Shown piece after piece: positions 24,804-38,000 of a DNA stretch of 64,000 nucleotides. How positions within the stretch are numbered: the first letter of the stretch is position 1; every line of letters begins with the position of its first letter. Source of the DNA: Marchantia polymorpha subsp. ruderalis (Eukaryota; Streptophyta; Marchantiopsida; Marchantiales; Marchantiaceae); NCBI GenBank assembly GCA_037833965.1, contig AP031358.1, positions 8,440,001-8,504,000 of the forward strand, written 5' to 3'. Both the position numbers and the translations under genes were made by a program. The notes under the pieces were generated by a model, which saw only the letters and a program-made list of their open reading frames with translations, did no database searches and was not told the DNA's origin.

Positions 24804-27800
24804 GTTTTGCTGCAATAAAAATGAGTACGTTAGATAACGGTGGCTGCCGTTACGCGTCACGCGCTCCAGTTTCTGGTGATGGCGCGCGCCATGGAGCAAA
24901 TGTCTCAAGGGTCTCGTGTGGCTGAACCTCCGAGGATTAAGTGAGCTTCCGAATTCTGAGATCACTGCAAAGATGGAATGGGTGTGAGCTTATGGTGCAC
25001 GAGTCTTCCCGTTTTCTAACTCAGGAATGGTGAGGGGAAAAAACCTCCAATTTGCGAATTACACCTTCCTTGTTAAATTCGAACGAACTTTGGTTGGTTC
25101 GATGGGTCTTCACGTTCCTCACTCTTCTTCCGGTAAGTGGAGATTTTCTTCAGATCTTGAGATATGGCGTGTTGTGAGTGGATTCTTGTATGGGAAGAAG
25201 AATCACGACTGGGGCCACGGAGATCTTTGATTCTTTCTGATTCCCGAATTTATTCGTCTTCGCTTTTCTTCTGCGGAAAGTGGGTTCTTTGCTTACAGGT
25301 TATAAAAAGGTGATGATTTAGAGTCGTAGAGTTGTTAACGAAGGTGACCCGTCCAAGAATCAGTGAAAGTCTCCCAAAGTCAAGACTCTCGTCACTTGGG
25401 TAGAATAATGTGAGTAAATAAGCATTAGCGGAATGGTTTGCCTCTACCGAAGCTAATGGCTTCAAGGAAGACTAGAATAATCAAGAGGATCGACTTGATG
25501 AGCGTTGGTGATGCTCGAAGTCATTTCTTGTGCTATGCAGTCCTCTTACAATCTTTGTGTTCATTAGCCACGGTTGCTTGATATTGTAAGGTTTAAGTAC
25601 TAGTCTCGCAACTCGCAAAGAGCAATATATTCCTCGATAAGGGTGGAGATTCCGGTGTTGATGCACTTAATATTCAGATTTTCGTGTGCTTCATGTTAAT
25701 TCACAGAGTGAGTGTGCAGGGCGGGTCAGTGGCAGGAAACTTGAAAAACATGTAAGGCCTCCAACGCAGCCATGAAGGTATGCTCAGGAGAGTCGAATTC
25801 GGTAGAAACACCTATGAACCAAATTCCTATGTCCGGGAAAGACTCTCTAGCGATGATGCCTTATGAATAAATTCTCCAGAATGTGCTCCTTGGCGAAATT
25901 TGCCGGATCCAGGCACACAAGACTGGTTGATGGACCTTTCAGCGGGTTAAGGGACAGTTAGCAAATTCGGAATACTTTTTACATCTTTTGCACGGAAGAT
26001 CAGTGTAAGCAGAGAATCTTGGTGTCCAGAGGCCTTGTAGCAAGAAAGATTCCACGTCCTCCCATATGTCTAAGTGCTTATTATTTCTTCATGCTCGTCC
26101 AGAAGCTCAAAACCAAAGCATGTGTTCCTGATGCGGGGAAGTTCTCTGTTGCAATTCGGAGTACTGTAAATAGAACTTGGAGTCAAACCTGCAAATATCA
26201 TCAAGCCAGGCCAAGGTTCAAGGGATGGTTTGATTAATCTACGGTAGATACGAAATAGGTGAAAGACTTCAGGTATGGTTATGGGCTCCGCTAGATTCCG
26301 TATGATTACCTCCACGTTATTCACGGAAGCAAGCAAAGAGCGGATTCGAAGACGTCCGTGAGCAGGTTATCCATCATAGGGCGAACATATTTCCACCTGT
26401 GAACGAAAACAAACGATTTAAGACTCACAGTACTTGCAATTGCTCGCATCAAACTCCGACATGTCAGGCGCTGATTAGCTTCAAAGGAGTGATCGGTGGC
26501 TCCAAGATTATTCCCAAGAGTCCAAAGCAGACACTGGCGGACTGAGGGCTGGGCCTATAGTATATAATTTCGAACTGCATTAGCAACAGTCTCTGACAAG
26601 ACTCTGTCAGAGGTCTTGGAGGCTCCATTAATAGCCCTAGATGACACAGTAGTTCGCGTCCTAAGATGGCGTTCAATAAACCCCCTTACACCGGAACATC
26701 CTTAAAGACGTTGCCGAATAGAGGGGTTTCTTGAAACCAGAGACTCCATGCGTGAGTAGCGAGAGTCTCTGGAGGATTAGAGCGAAAGCCAACACTGGAG
26801 CTGCTTGGTGGAACGGATGGGATCTGGAGTTTGATTTAGAGTAGAAGTAGTAGTAGAACTGAACTGAACTGATTGGCAAGTAGAGCGAGGAGTATAGAGG
26901 AGAAGCCGAGCGCAAACTGGTGGAAAAGCGCATGTATGAATCGAGTAAGTCGGTTATTTGTGGGCACTGTGGAGCGTCACGCACCTTGACTTTATCATAC
27001 TCTGTCTGCCCTCCCTGCCCTGTCCTGCTGCCCCATTTTTCTTTGTTGGCAATTCATTCTTTGTTCTACCTTACGTGAACTCCTGAATCCATCTCCTCTC
27101 ACCTCATCTGCCATTTTCCCTTGTCTTGCTTCGCTTCGCTTCCTTCCCACATTTTCCTGCACTCAGCATACGCATCTCATCAATGTTCTGAATCATTGGA
27201 CATTCTGGTCAGAGGCGTTTCCAACCAGTCAAGATTGTCTCATTCAAACCTCGCTGTCTGTCTTTTACCCGCTGTTGAGCCATGTGATGAAGGGACTAAG
27301 GTTTCTCTCATCTCGATTGCGGTGGACTGAACAGAAGCATGCTACAGCATTGGAATCCCCTGATTCTAAGCCAATTTGCTTGCTCATTCTGGTCGCTACG
27401 CCTTACTCATCTCGAATTCACTTACACCTGAGGAGAGGAGGATAAGAGAAAGGGAGAGGGAGTGTCGCGTATGTGGTTCCTGCCCACGAATTTGTCATTG
27501 ACAACGATGGGGATGCAGGGTTTGCGGATCACGGGATTCCTGTCGTGTCCTCTACTTCCGCTATTGGTGCCCTCCTCAGGGTTTATATAGATTTGATACA
27601 CTGTGATACGAATCTATAACTCAAGCGTCCATTTGACTGGCGGAAGGTCTTCTGTCCTTTCGAGAAACGCATGAATGAGAAGTGTATAACTTCCGTCAGG
27701 TGGTTGTGATACCGTGTTTCGTATCACGAGCAGGTTGATCCATGCGTTGGAACTTATAGTAGGAGCATGATGAGTGACGTTGCGGGAGGATGAGGAGCAT

Positions 27801-27886
27801 GGAGATTACATGGTGTAAAAGCAGGGAATTGTGGAAGACAGGGATTTGAATTGTAAGGGAGATAGTTGTATGTCACGAATGGTTGG
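24804..27886. other. Intergenic and upstream region of the RING-WD40 gene
   Basis: This is moderate-GC sequence with only short open frames (60-103 codons, both strands), none with a recognisable domain. It must contain the promoter and leader of the gene starting at 27887. Small dyads occur at about 27585-27620 (TATAGATT with AATCTATA) and at 27707-27728 (GTGATAC with GTATCAC). Nothing else could be supported. Confidence 0.4.
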
Positions 27887-30800
27887 ATGGCATTGATCAC
27901 CATGGGCCTTACTTGCAAAATATGCTTTGAAAGAGCTTCGGATCAGGAAGGAGGATTGCAGGCTCGGATCACTCCTTGCGGTCATGTATTCTGCACTCAA
28001 TGTGCAGCAATTTGGTTTCGGAGCGATGCCTCATGTCCAGTCTGCCGCTATGCTATCCCGGCTCCTTCGGCCTTGATACCTCTTTATGACCACGATTCCG
28101 GCATTCAATCTCCATCGTATGGTTTTGATGAAAAACTTGAGGTTGGGGAGACAGTTGTGTTGTCGTCGTGGTATGTATGGAGGGAAAATGCAATTGAATG
28201 TCTGGCTTCTGAATTGAAATAACGAGCAGATCACTGTTCAAATACCATAATTTGAAAGATGGATAATTATTGATAATTAAGTCTCTGTGGGGTTTAAGGC
28301 ATAAGCAGAGGGCAAAATAGTTCAATGAGATCAGTGCCATCCACTCCTGAGAGATGAGAGGTTATCGATTCGCTCTTATAAATTAGGGTCAACTGTGATT
28401 CTTCTGCCAACGCTTGAATTGTAACCGAGGGATTGTACGCGGTCACTGGTAGGATTTAGAAATTTATAATATTGGATGTCTATGCGGAATGTAGGTTGTA
28501 TAGTTTTATGGGACTGATTCTTTGTTTCTATTCTCTGTCTTGTTTCTGTTAGAACTTCCCTTACAAACTGGTGTACAAATTTGTCCCAAAAGACTTGTTG
28601 GGATAACATTATCCAATCTATATTTTTACATCTGTTGGGTAGGCAACAAGTTCGCGACCATTATCTTATTCATTGACATGTACATTACAACCTTATGGTT
28701 TAGAAACGCTTGCATGTTAATAACATCCGATTTGCTTCAGTAGCTTTGGGATAGTAGGTGTTCAGTCTCGGTACTCTCCTTGTGATTACACGTTTACTTT
28801 ATCTTTACCGGACATGCTCAAATTTAGTTCTGCATGCCAGAAACTTCCTGACAGAACCTAGAACAACTGATGCCTCTGTCATAAAGTTCAAAGCCCCACC
28901 GTTTCTACATTCTTCCTGCGTACGCATGTAATTATGGACCTGTAGTATCATGAGCTTTCAAATGTCTGAACGTGATTGACTCCACTATGGTACAAGTGTA
29001 TTCGTAAACGATAATTTAGAATGTCAAATGGATTCTAAATAGAGATTACACTAACGTTGGTATTGTTTTCTTTTTCAGTGTTGGAGAATCGCCCGAGGAT
29101 AGCGTGAGTGGAGATGCCCAAAATGATGGAAGTAAGAGAAACTCAAAGAAGGGAGGCTCTGGAAATAGCGAGCATCATGATAGATCGGAGTCCAAGAAAG
29201 AAAAATGCGGAGATGGTTTTAGTAACGATAGGTCCGCGTTGGCCATGCTCTTTCAGAAAACTGTTAGTGATGAGGAAGATGTGCAGGTAAAATTTGTGCT
29301 CGGCAAATTAGCGGAGCATTGGCAGCAAGTTGTTGTTGAGAGAGCGAAGCTCAAAGTGCAGGTTGCAAAGCTTGAAAAACTGAAGGCAGATCTCTCTGCA
29401 CAAGTTGAGTCTTTGTCTGAAGAGAATATGGTTCTCAAGCAGGCTTTAGTAGGGTCAAGATTTAGACCCACTCCTCGAAGTAGTGCTGCAGATAGTAGTG
29501 CTGCTTGGGATGCAGAGAATGACGTTAGCTATTCTGGTGAAAGCACATTTCCAGGTTTTGATGTCGATATTGACAGCACAAGAGCTCATTTTCATCCTAG
29601 CATGAGCCTTCCAGATCTTTCATGTACTACGGAGACATCAATTAGTTCTACTAGGGGCACAAGGCGACCGCCGGCAAAAGTTGAAGAGAGGTTAGGAGCA
29701 ACTAAATGGGAACTTGGCCACACATTTTCTATGCACTCTGGTCCAGTCCATGGTATCGCTGTAAGCCCTTCTGGGAATTTGGTGGCGACTGCATCCTGGG
29801 ATCACTTGTGTAGGGTTTATGATGTTCACCTGGAAGAGGAAGTATCTGTTCTTGCAGGGCATTTGTTGGGACTTTATGCCGTAAAGTTTTCTCCTGCGAA
29901 GCGTGATCTTGTTGGCACGGTCAGCTCGGATCATACATGCCGTTTGTGGAATACCGATAATGGAGAATGTCTGCGTGTTCTTGAGGGACACACTGATGAG
30001 GTAAGAAATTTTCTTTTGCACCTGTTTGATCCTACTCATTAACCTTTGTCTCTTCTCACATTCTTACCGAGCCTGCAAAGGTTAAATTGGGGAGCTATGG
30101 TGCTAAGTTAGTCTTTTCTGTATATATTTGTGTCAATTATCGTACATTGTAAAGACTAGAGACGATAAATGAATAACAAGTCACATGCTTTTATTCAGAT
30201 TTCGTTCGGAAACTTTTTTATTGTCATCCTTAAGATCAAGGTTAGAAGAAGCTATTAGAAGAGAATAGAAGTACAGAACGAATTAGGAGCTGTACGGTGT
30301 ACTTTTTACTACGGTGTAGTCTTGTCTAGGTCCATTAAAATCTTTGAAATCTATTAAACCGTGAACAGTACAAGATTTCATTCTATTGTGAACCAAAAGA
30401 CTACAAATTACATCCGAGGAATGCTTTTGACGCTGAGGACTGAATCATTGGTTGTCTCCTTCCTGTATACAGGTGAATGGATTATCTTTCAAACAGGGGA
30501 CGCATCTACTTGCCACAGCTTCGGATGACAAATCCAGCATGATCTGGGATGCAGAGAAAGGGATCCCTGTTACAACCTTGAAGGTACAATGGTTCCAAAG
30601 TTTCCGTTGTGTAAAGCTTCTGAGTCGAAGTTAGAGAATGATTTTATTGTAGCAACCAGATCATATCTTAAAAATGGGACCTCCTTTTAGGCGTATGTTA
30701 TTTCAGTAGTTATGTCTAGTGTACTCCAAATGAATGAGATGAAAGACTTTTTGAATCTCCTGGAAGTTCATGGAGTTCTTTTATCAGACCATTCCCTGGA

Positions 30801-31871
30801 CATTCCCCGTTGATTAACGGGGAATGTCCAGTTGGGATTAGTATAAAGTTAATCGCAAAGTAACAACCAACGGGGTGCTCCAGATAGCGAATGCACAAAG
30901 AGAACTTTGACTGCTTCCTTCTATGACCTGGCTCTTATCAGGCAGATCTCTTCATGTCAACCGAGTTTTCATGTAGGACTTGTCTACGTAATGTTCCACC
31001 TTCTTTCCATTCGAAAGAAGTTCTGATTTTTATCCTGACTTGAAGCTCGGATTTGACACATTACCTGAACTCCAGGGTCATCGGAACGGCGTCTACGGAG
31101 TGTGTTTTCAACCTTTGGGACATCTTGTAGCAACTGCATCTTTTGATTTCACAGCCAAACTGTGGGATCCACGATCAGCTGTGGATGTGCAAACTCTTAG
31201 AGGCCATCAGGAGGATGTCATAGGAGTGGATATAGATGACTCAGGTCTTCTCCTTGCTACCGGAAGTGACGACAAAACTTGTCGTGTTTGGGATTTAAGA
31301 ATGGGGAGCCCTCTAGCTGTACTTCAAGAACACTCCGGGGAAGTTAAAAGAGTGTGTTTTTCTCCATTTGGGAAATTGCTCGCTACAACATCCGGGGATA
31401 CAACCGTAAGGCTCTTCAATACTTCCACTTTTGAGTGCCTTCATATACTCAGGTACCGCCTTCCTGTCCATATTATCCTGGTTTCCTGATATATTTCCTT
31501 GTACTCCTTAGATGCCATGAATATACTTGCTATGACTTCCTTGACTTGGAGGCTGAGCTTTATTACATGAAGGGTACTAGTTAGATCGGATAATTTTGCT
31601 GGTGTGACTAGACGATAATTTTTTTAAGATAATGATCGTGAAATGTAAGCCACAATGCGAGAATTCTGTTCAAAAGTGGCACGCTAACATTTTCATCCTG
31701 AATGTTTTCAGTTCGCACAGTGATCATGTATTTGATGCGGCGTGGTCTCCTACAGCAGATTTCCTTGTCACTGCCAGTCATGATCGACTTTGGAAACTTT
31801 GGCAGCCAAAATCGTCTCTGTATCGCGCTTCGTCATTGAACCCCAATTTTAACCGATTGAGATTGACCTGA
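27887..31871 (+). CDS. RING finger / coiled-coil / seven-blade WD40 protein, putative E3 ubiquitin ligase, 617 residues
   Basis: Five phase-consistent exons: 27887-28170, 29079-30000, 30473-30583, 31076-31452, 31712-31871. A C3HC4 RING lies at residues 10-53 (C10, C13, C31, H33, C36, C39, C50, C53; CGHVFCTQC, CPVC). A polar linker follows, then a predicted coiled coil at about 165-220 (VVVERAKLKVQVAKLEKLKA, AQVESLSEENMVLKQAL). The C-terminal half, about 305-600, holds seven WD40 repeats, each with a GH-like turn and a final WD/YD-type pair (for example VATASFDFTAKLWDP). RING proteins recruit E2 enzymes and WD40 propellers bind substrates, so E3 ligase activity is likely but inferred. Domain order is as in COP1 and RFWD3, but the RING and the propeller do not show the sequence features I associate with either. 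A second in-frame ATG at 27902 (ACCATGGG) has a better start context and would remove five residues. A perfect stem-loop lies in intron 3. Confidence 0.85.
30796..30831. repeat. Perfect 16-base inverted repeat with a 4-base loop, in intron 3 of the RING-WD40 gene
   Basis: The left arm is CTGGACATTCCCCGTT at 30796-30811, the loop GATT at 30812-30815, and the right arm the exact reverse complement at 30816-30831. The hairpin is much stronger than anything else seen in the neighbouring introns. Confidence 0.97.
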
Positions 31872-33567
31872 GCACCCGGGTATATAATATTTGGTTTGTA
31901 AGTTGTTCATCGAAGTCTTGGCGAAGATGTTTTGAACGACTTCTTTGAGCTCGTATAACACATGAATCCCGATCGTAGATTGCCCCATTGCAGTAATATG
32001 GAACTCTTGCGTGAAGTTGAAAGTAAACCTACATCTACATTTATTTGTAGCAAGGGGCAAGTATATGTTGTATAGAAAGCAGATTCATGATTGTTATCAG
32101 CGAGCTTACAAGTCTGTAATTTAGTTAGATTGATTCATCTATCAACTCATATCAGTCCACCCCTACCAGACTCAGTGACGAAATGTACAATAGTGTTTTC
32201 AGCTCAAAAATTGATTTGGAGTCGTATTATCTTCTGATAATCGACTAGTCCCGCAACCCCCCAGATTGTGTTCCCAACACCTTCGTGAAAGTACGTGTCA
32301 CCAAAGGTAATGGTCGGCTCTTCAGGGCTTGTTGTAAAGTTTTCCTTACCGCTAGGTTGTTCCAGAGGTTAGATGTTGATAGCTAGGACACGGAGGAGGG
32401 AATTACCTCCCCTCTTATTCATTGGCAAACAATAGGTTTCAAGATCTTTGTTGCAGGATGATGCGTGTTAGATAGGAGACGTTGTAATCTCACTTGCTGG
32501 ATGCACGTTTCAGAAGTCCTGACTGGATCATGAGTTTGTATACGTGACAAGTCCAGCTATGGGTTCACAGCAGATGAGCTTCTTCTAGTGGCTTAACTTA
32601 TGTTTTCTTAAACGAACTCGGCTTTAAGCTGTGCAGTGCTTCTTCCGAAGCGGTGCAACAAAATGGCAGGAACTAGCTAGTTAAGTACTGCACTGGTTCG
32701 GCATGATCGAATGTATAACAGTGCGCAGTAAAATTCTGATTTGTGACAGAAAGTATTAACGGTGTGCGGATGACAGAGAAGTGGTATGGGTTTGTGCGTA
32801 ACGCATATAACACTCAAGTATTTTGGTCAAACTGTTTCCAAGTAGTTCCAGCGAGATGTAAAACCATGTTCTTGGTAGTGAGTATGTGCAGATTTTGTGC
32901 GGCATATGAACATCGACAAGGTGTTGTCAGTTACATTTTCTGTGAGCTCTCTTATTTGCGAGTTAGGGATTACCACCGTTGTGACTGAGACTACTTAGAT
33001 TACCCCTAGTACATGTGCCTACTCGGGAAAAAAACATGTATACTACCGTGCATACGTCTGGGCTATGAAAACAATGCTGATGAGAATGACTTTCTGGAGG
33101 ATTCTACACCCTGACAGGCTGGATTCATTCGGTAGCCGAACAAGTCGAAGTCCTGCGATGGAAGATATGTCCCTCTGTCTGGCAGACTCTTGGCCGATGC
33201 ATAATAAGTCAGATGTTGTGCATCGTGTCGAACATGAATGTACTCATGGGTGGAAAGCGAATACAAAGCAAACGCGATCAGATCCCGTTCTTCCACCTTT
33301 CAAACCTACTTCGGGAATTTCGTCAGCTGTGTGACATATCTCTCACATCTGATGGACTACCAAGGAAACAAATAAAAGACCTGACCTACTAAGCATCTGC
33401 AGCTGCCCCCGTATGTTCCCTCTCAAGGGCCAAAAGAGCATCTAGGCAAACAAAGTCAACTATAGCTCCGGGTGGAGCTGTAAAGCGAGGTCGTAAAAGC
33501 AGAAGAAAACACGTTAGGTTCACCCGAAACAATCGGCTTTACAAAGAAATATGTTCCAAAATTATTA
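31872..33567. other. Convergent intergenic region
   Basis: This lies between the stop codons of the RING-WD40 gene (plus) and the APO gene (minus), and presumably includes both 3' untranslated regions. Open frames of 75-90 codons occur on both strands around 33063-33334 and 32743-32988, without recognisable motifs. No repeat or RNA gene was seen. Confidence 0.45.
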
Positions 33568-35452
33568 TCATACAACAAGTTCAACTTCCTCCATTGTAGG
33601 GATCGCTATATCTAGCCTCATCAACGGTTTATACTTTTCTGGAATAGCTGCCCCTGCTTGTACACACAATTCAACCAGAGCAGGAGCCTTCCCATAAAAC
33701 CTTTTCAGAGCAGCTTCTAAGGAGGGACCATTCTTATCTCGTAAGTGCCAGACATATTGTGATGGAATCAACTCATCCAAGGCAGCATCTTGCCATCCGT
33801 GTTTCCCATCACGCCACTGGTGCTTGAAGGCCCCGCAATTCCGGGCTCTGTGACCTTTTGGTCCAACATGGACTTCTGGGCAATATCTGCAACGCAACAA
33901 TTACCACTGTCAGGACGAAAAGAGTTGTGTTGACAAAAATTGTGACAGCTTAGTGTGTTTTCCACCTTAGGACAAAAGAAAGTCGATATGAATGAGCCGG
34001 AACGTGTGAGAAAGTGCACTTTGTGCCAGAAATGACTAAGTCTTGAGGCTGTCTTCTCAAGGCTACTTACCCACAGGCAACTACTCTGTATTTAGTCATC
34101 AGGCGTCGTGAACCCTGGCGCATGATTTCCCATGCTGTCAGGGTTTTCTCTGCAACACTTTCTAAGTCGTCTTCTGCACAAATCTCGAGAAGCTCTTCTC
34201 CAAATGCGCTGTTGCTCTCACAAGCAAGGGCTTCAGAGTCCATGTCTTCGTCATCCTTAATTTCTATTGATGTCTCCACATCCTCTCCTACTTCAGAATT
34301 GATCTCCTGCATCGATACTTCTGTCCAACCCGTATCATCCAAGGGATGTGCAAATTTCTTCGGATTATTCTCCTTAATTCTGTAAGAAATATCCTGCGCG
34401 TCTCCTGACCGGCTTGCATCTTCCACTTTCTTCCGAAATTTCGGTATTACAGGTGCAGAATACCTCACAGTTGGATATCTCGGGTCATCTACACCTGCCT
34501 GAATGCAAAGTTCCTCAACAGCTGATATTCTGTCGACATCAAACCGCTTATCGTGACTAATGGGTTGCCCAAGTCTATCTTCGAGATGGTAAGCTTCAAC
34601 GGGCACCATAATGTCGTCGGCACTACCCTTCAGCCAGTCATGAAGGCCTTTTCGACTATTCGATCCAGGGCCTCGACATGTCCCCAAATTATGACCGACG
34701 GGTCCGATGTGAACCTCTGTGCAAAACCTGGAGAAAAGCAAGCTCATCACTATACAGACACACGAAATCTAACACACAGAAAGCTCACCCTAGGGCAATT
34801 GCCCAGCTCCGTTCTCTGGAAAAGAATGGAGCTCTAATAATGCGCATAGAGAAGAAACGAAAATTGCATACTTGCATAAAATCGGAACGTTGCTCTTCGT
34901 TAAATGGCGGTCTAGGTCGAATTTCCACGTGCCGACTCCGCCTCAATAAGCGCAGACATCACTACGGGAAAATCTGCGAAACCGACCACTAGGCCTCTCC
35001 GAGTACCTGCAGGTCTTCACCGGGATGTTTTCCACGAGGCGGGCGACTCCTCGCTCACAAATTCCCTTGGCTCGAATCACGGTATGAGCCACCGGAACGA
35101 GCCTCTGCACCAGCATTCCATTGGCGGGAGCTCTCGCAGTCCCGTCACCCGCAGGAGGAGGTCGACGATTCTTCTTCTGCTGCTTCAAGGGCGTCAAAAA
35201 CGGCTTCTTCTTCTTCTTTGGGAGAACTGCCGGCAAATCCACATTCTGCGGCAAATTCTGCCCATTCGCACACACTTTCAGCACCACAAATTCCTGCAAT
35301 CGCGACCTCCGAAACCGAATTCCTCCGCCGAGCGTCGCGCCTCCGACTCCGACACCGAAATCCACATCTGCAGAGCTCCACTGCGGGCCTCGCGAGCTCC
35401 CGAGGTTCAAGAACCCGCCGCTCAAGCAGCCCGCGCACGCTGACGCTGCCAT
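33568..35452 (-). CDS. APO: APO family chloroplast RNA-binding protein (DUF794), 473 residues
   Basis: Three exons: 35452-35007, 34727-34071, 33886-33568, phase-consistent. The N-terminus (MAASACAGCLSGGFLNLGSS) looks like a chloroplast transit peptide. NVDLPAVLPKKKKKPF and the following basic stretch are typical of APO proteins. Two APO repeats follow. The first, from residue 148, is CRFCTEVHIGPVGHNLGTC; the second, from about residue 367, is CGYCPEVHVGPKGHRARNC. These are the paired Cys/His motifs thought to bind zinc. Each is followed by a conserved tail (WLKGSADDIMVPVEAYHL; WQDAALDELIPSQYVWHL). APO proteins (ACCUMULATION OF PHOTOSYSTEM ONE) occur in land plants. APO1 promotes splicing of chloroplast group II introns and is needed for photosystem I assembly, while other members may act in mitochondria. 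Which APO subtype this is cannot be told by eye. Length is close to Arabidopsis APO1 (436). Confidence 0.92.
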
Positions 35453-38000
35453 AGGCGCCCACTCGGCCCGTTGCGCTCTATCGCTCGCGCGACAATGGCA
35501 AGAAGCAGAGCGTTCGAATCGTCGACGCTTGCCGAATATCCCGTGCCATGATCGACGAGCCCGGAAGGCTGGAAATCGACCTCTCTGGACACCGAACTAA
35601 CCACTAACCAACATCCCAACCAACCAATCGCCCCCGACTAACCAACCTACCAGGTTCCATCCAAGTCGTAGGCAGGCAGGCACGCAGGCGCGCAGACGAC
35701 CGAAATTCGACCGCAGTCAGGCTCAATGAGTTCAACTTGACCGGGGGTTGGGGGGGGGGGGGTGGGGGGGCGTGGCGGGGCTCGACATCGCGGTGTGGTT
35801 TTCTGTAACTCGGGTTCTGTGGGTGTCGACCGGACTGGTTAGTGTCCAAGCAGCGAACTCCAGATCGTTTGTTGTACGTTGCTGTCTTGTAGTGGGACCC
35901 TTTGAGGACAGCCTCGGTGGACCTGCCCTGTCATCCCTGCGGCGGTACAGTCGCTTCAACTATATCCATGCCTTCCGTCGGTCGAGTAGGTGCATGGCAG
36001 TTTGCGACTGGGCTTAATTTATTTTACACACTTTTAGGGGGGTCTGGAAACCTCCTTGTTGACCAAAACGACTTGGTGTAATAATTCATTTTCATCTAAC
36101 AGTATGAGAGGTGGCGAAAAAATAAGGTTTTTAAATTCCACTCAGATCTTTCAGACACTTTATACGGGAACTTTGCAAACATTATCAGAATCTACGACAC
36201 CTCCATGCTCAAACCTCTTGCGACTAAGATCATTTTGACACCCGTCGTGAAACAAAATATCAGTCCAACATAGTCAAGAATCTGCAGGTTTTCCACACGC
36301 AAGTCCGTCAGCATAAAATCCCTTCACCAACTAGACTTCAACGTCAAGTCAGCAGTCACTTCACTTCATTACTTATTTCTGTTCAACTCTCTAAGGAGTC
36401 TATCTTGGGTTCCATAAATATTTCTTTTCAGCTCTTGATGGCTTATATGATTATGAAGTACTAACTTACGTGCATTCCGTGTGGTTACCTATATCACAGG
36501 TGACATAATTTCAAAGAAAGTGATTCCTAATATTTTTGGATATGGAGTTAGTGGAGCATGATCAACTTGGAAACCGATTATCAGGATTTCCATAGATTCT
36601 ACATCTAGCAATAGACTTAAATCAAACCATGTAATCAACTTCCACATCTTCTTCAAAGTCCGCCGGAGCCTCTCGTACTATGCGTCTTGAGTAGACACTC
36701 TTCTTGGCTTAATTTTTTTGCATATGGTAAGCAATGTAGACTTATTGATTTTGTCTAATAACTATCCAGTGTTAATTATTATATAGGAATCAAGTTAAGG
36801 TGAGAAAGCATATGTTGATGTTGTTTGAAGAGGGTCATTTTTATCATTCATATATCTTTAATATTGTAAGGCACGTCTCTCTCTCTCTGTTATATTCTTA
36901 GCAACTTGTTTAAATTCCTCTTTTTTTAAAATTCTATGGCTTGACAGTTTTTGTAGCTATTTTAAGTAATGTTTTTTGACCCCATATCTTTGCATGAATA
37001 TTGGAAGGTGTGAAAATTTATATACGTGATAGACTTCCTCTCCATACATCTCACTTTCTATAACCGGTAAAATCCTAACGATTGTCGGTTAAGTATAAAC
37101 AAAGTTATCTGGAAGTAAGGATATGTGATAATGCTTGAAGTCCATCCAAACGTCAAGAAGGAATGCGATAATCGTGAACTGGAAAGATTTTACGACGATC
37201 CTGCATGCAAGGGTGACTCGTGGCACGGTCAAGGATACCACTGAAATCACTTTGGGGAAATGTTTTTGACAAGTACCTTTGCAGCGTAATATGTGAGAAG
37301 AAAAGAAAAGAAAAATGTCCAACCAGTCCCAGAAGATAAAATCCTGCAAACCAGAAGCGCACCACGTGTCAATCTGGCAAAATTCGCACGTGTAATCGTA
37401 AAATATGTTTTCTTTTCCCGTTCGCCCGAGTTTCACTTTGCTTCACTCGTCAATGTCTATGGAATATCAATCCACGCTTGTTGCATTCCCGAACGACATC
37501 CCGAATAAACGAAAAAAGGGAGATTAACTTCTTCCATATGTGTCTACTGGCATTGGTAAAGAAGAACTTGAAGAAGATACAAGACCACAAAAATATCTAG
37601 CCGAGAACAAAAGCAGAAACGGCCAAATATCTATTACGGGAGCAGCGAGGAAGTGCATGGTAAAATTCCGCACGATGATTTTGCCGAAGCCTTGGAGTTG
37701 GGGCAGTCACTGTTTAGTCTTGTGGTGATTTCGTCCAGGACTCAGAGGGAGCCACGTCTCACATACACCACATCATGATGTGATAGGACCTTCAAATGTT
37801 CGCATTTGTCCAACTCGAGTAGCTTGATTTTAATCCAAAATTTTTCGAACTATTCAAATCTTGCAACACATTTTGCAGGTCCCACTTCATTTGTTCACAA
37901 AGATCAGTTGCCAAGATACGAGATCGGGTTCCTCCCTGCTAGGTTTTTCTCCAATTTCCGAACGCCCGTTATTTGGAAACTTGCGAAGAATGAAAATTCA
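35453..38000. other. Upstream region of APO and gene-free sequence
   Basis: The first 400 bases form the APO promoter side and contain a G-run tract. From about 36 kb onward the sequence becomes gradually AT-richer. Open frames of 60-115 codons occur (for example 37089-37436 minus), but none has a recognisable domain or plausible splice partners. No repeat family or RNA gene was identified. Confidence 0.4.
35743..35770 (+). repeat. G-run tract (G5, G13, G7), potential quadruplex
   Basis: Runs of 5, 13 and 7 guanines are separated by TT and T, with GGCGGGG following at about 35774-35780. The tract lies about 300 bases upstream of the APO start codon on the opposite strand. Its length in an assembly is error-prone. 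Confidence 0.8.
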
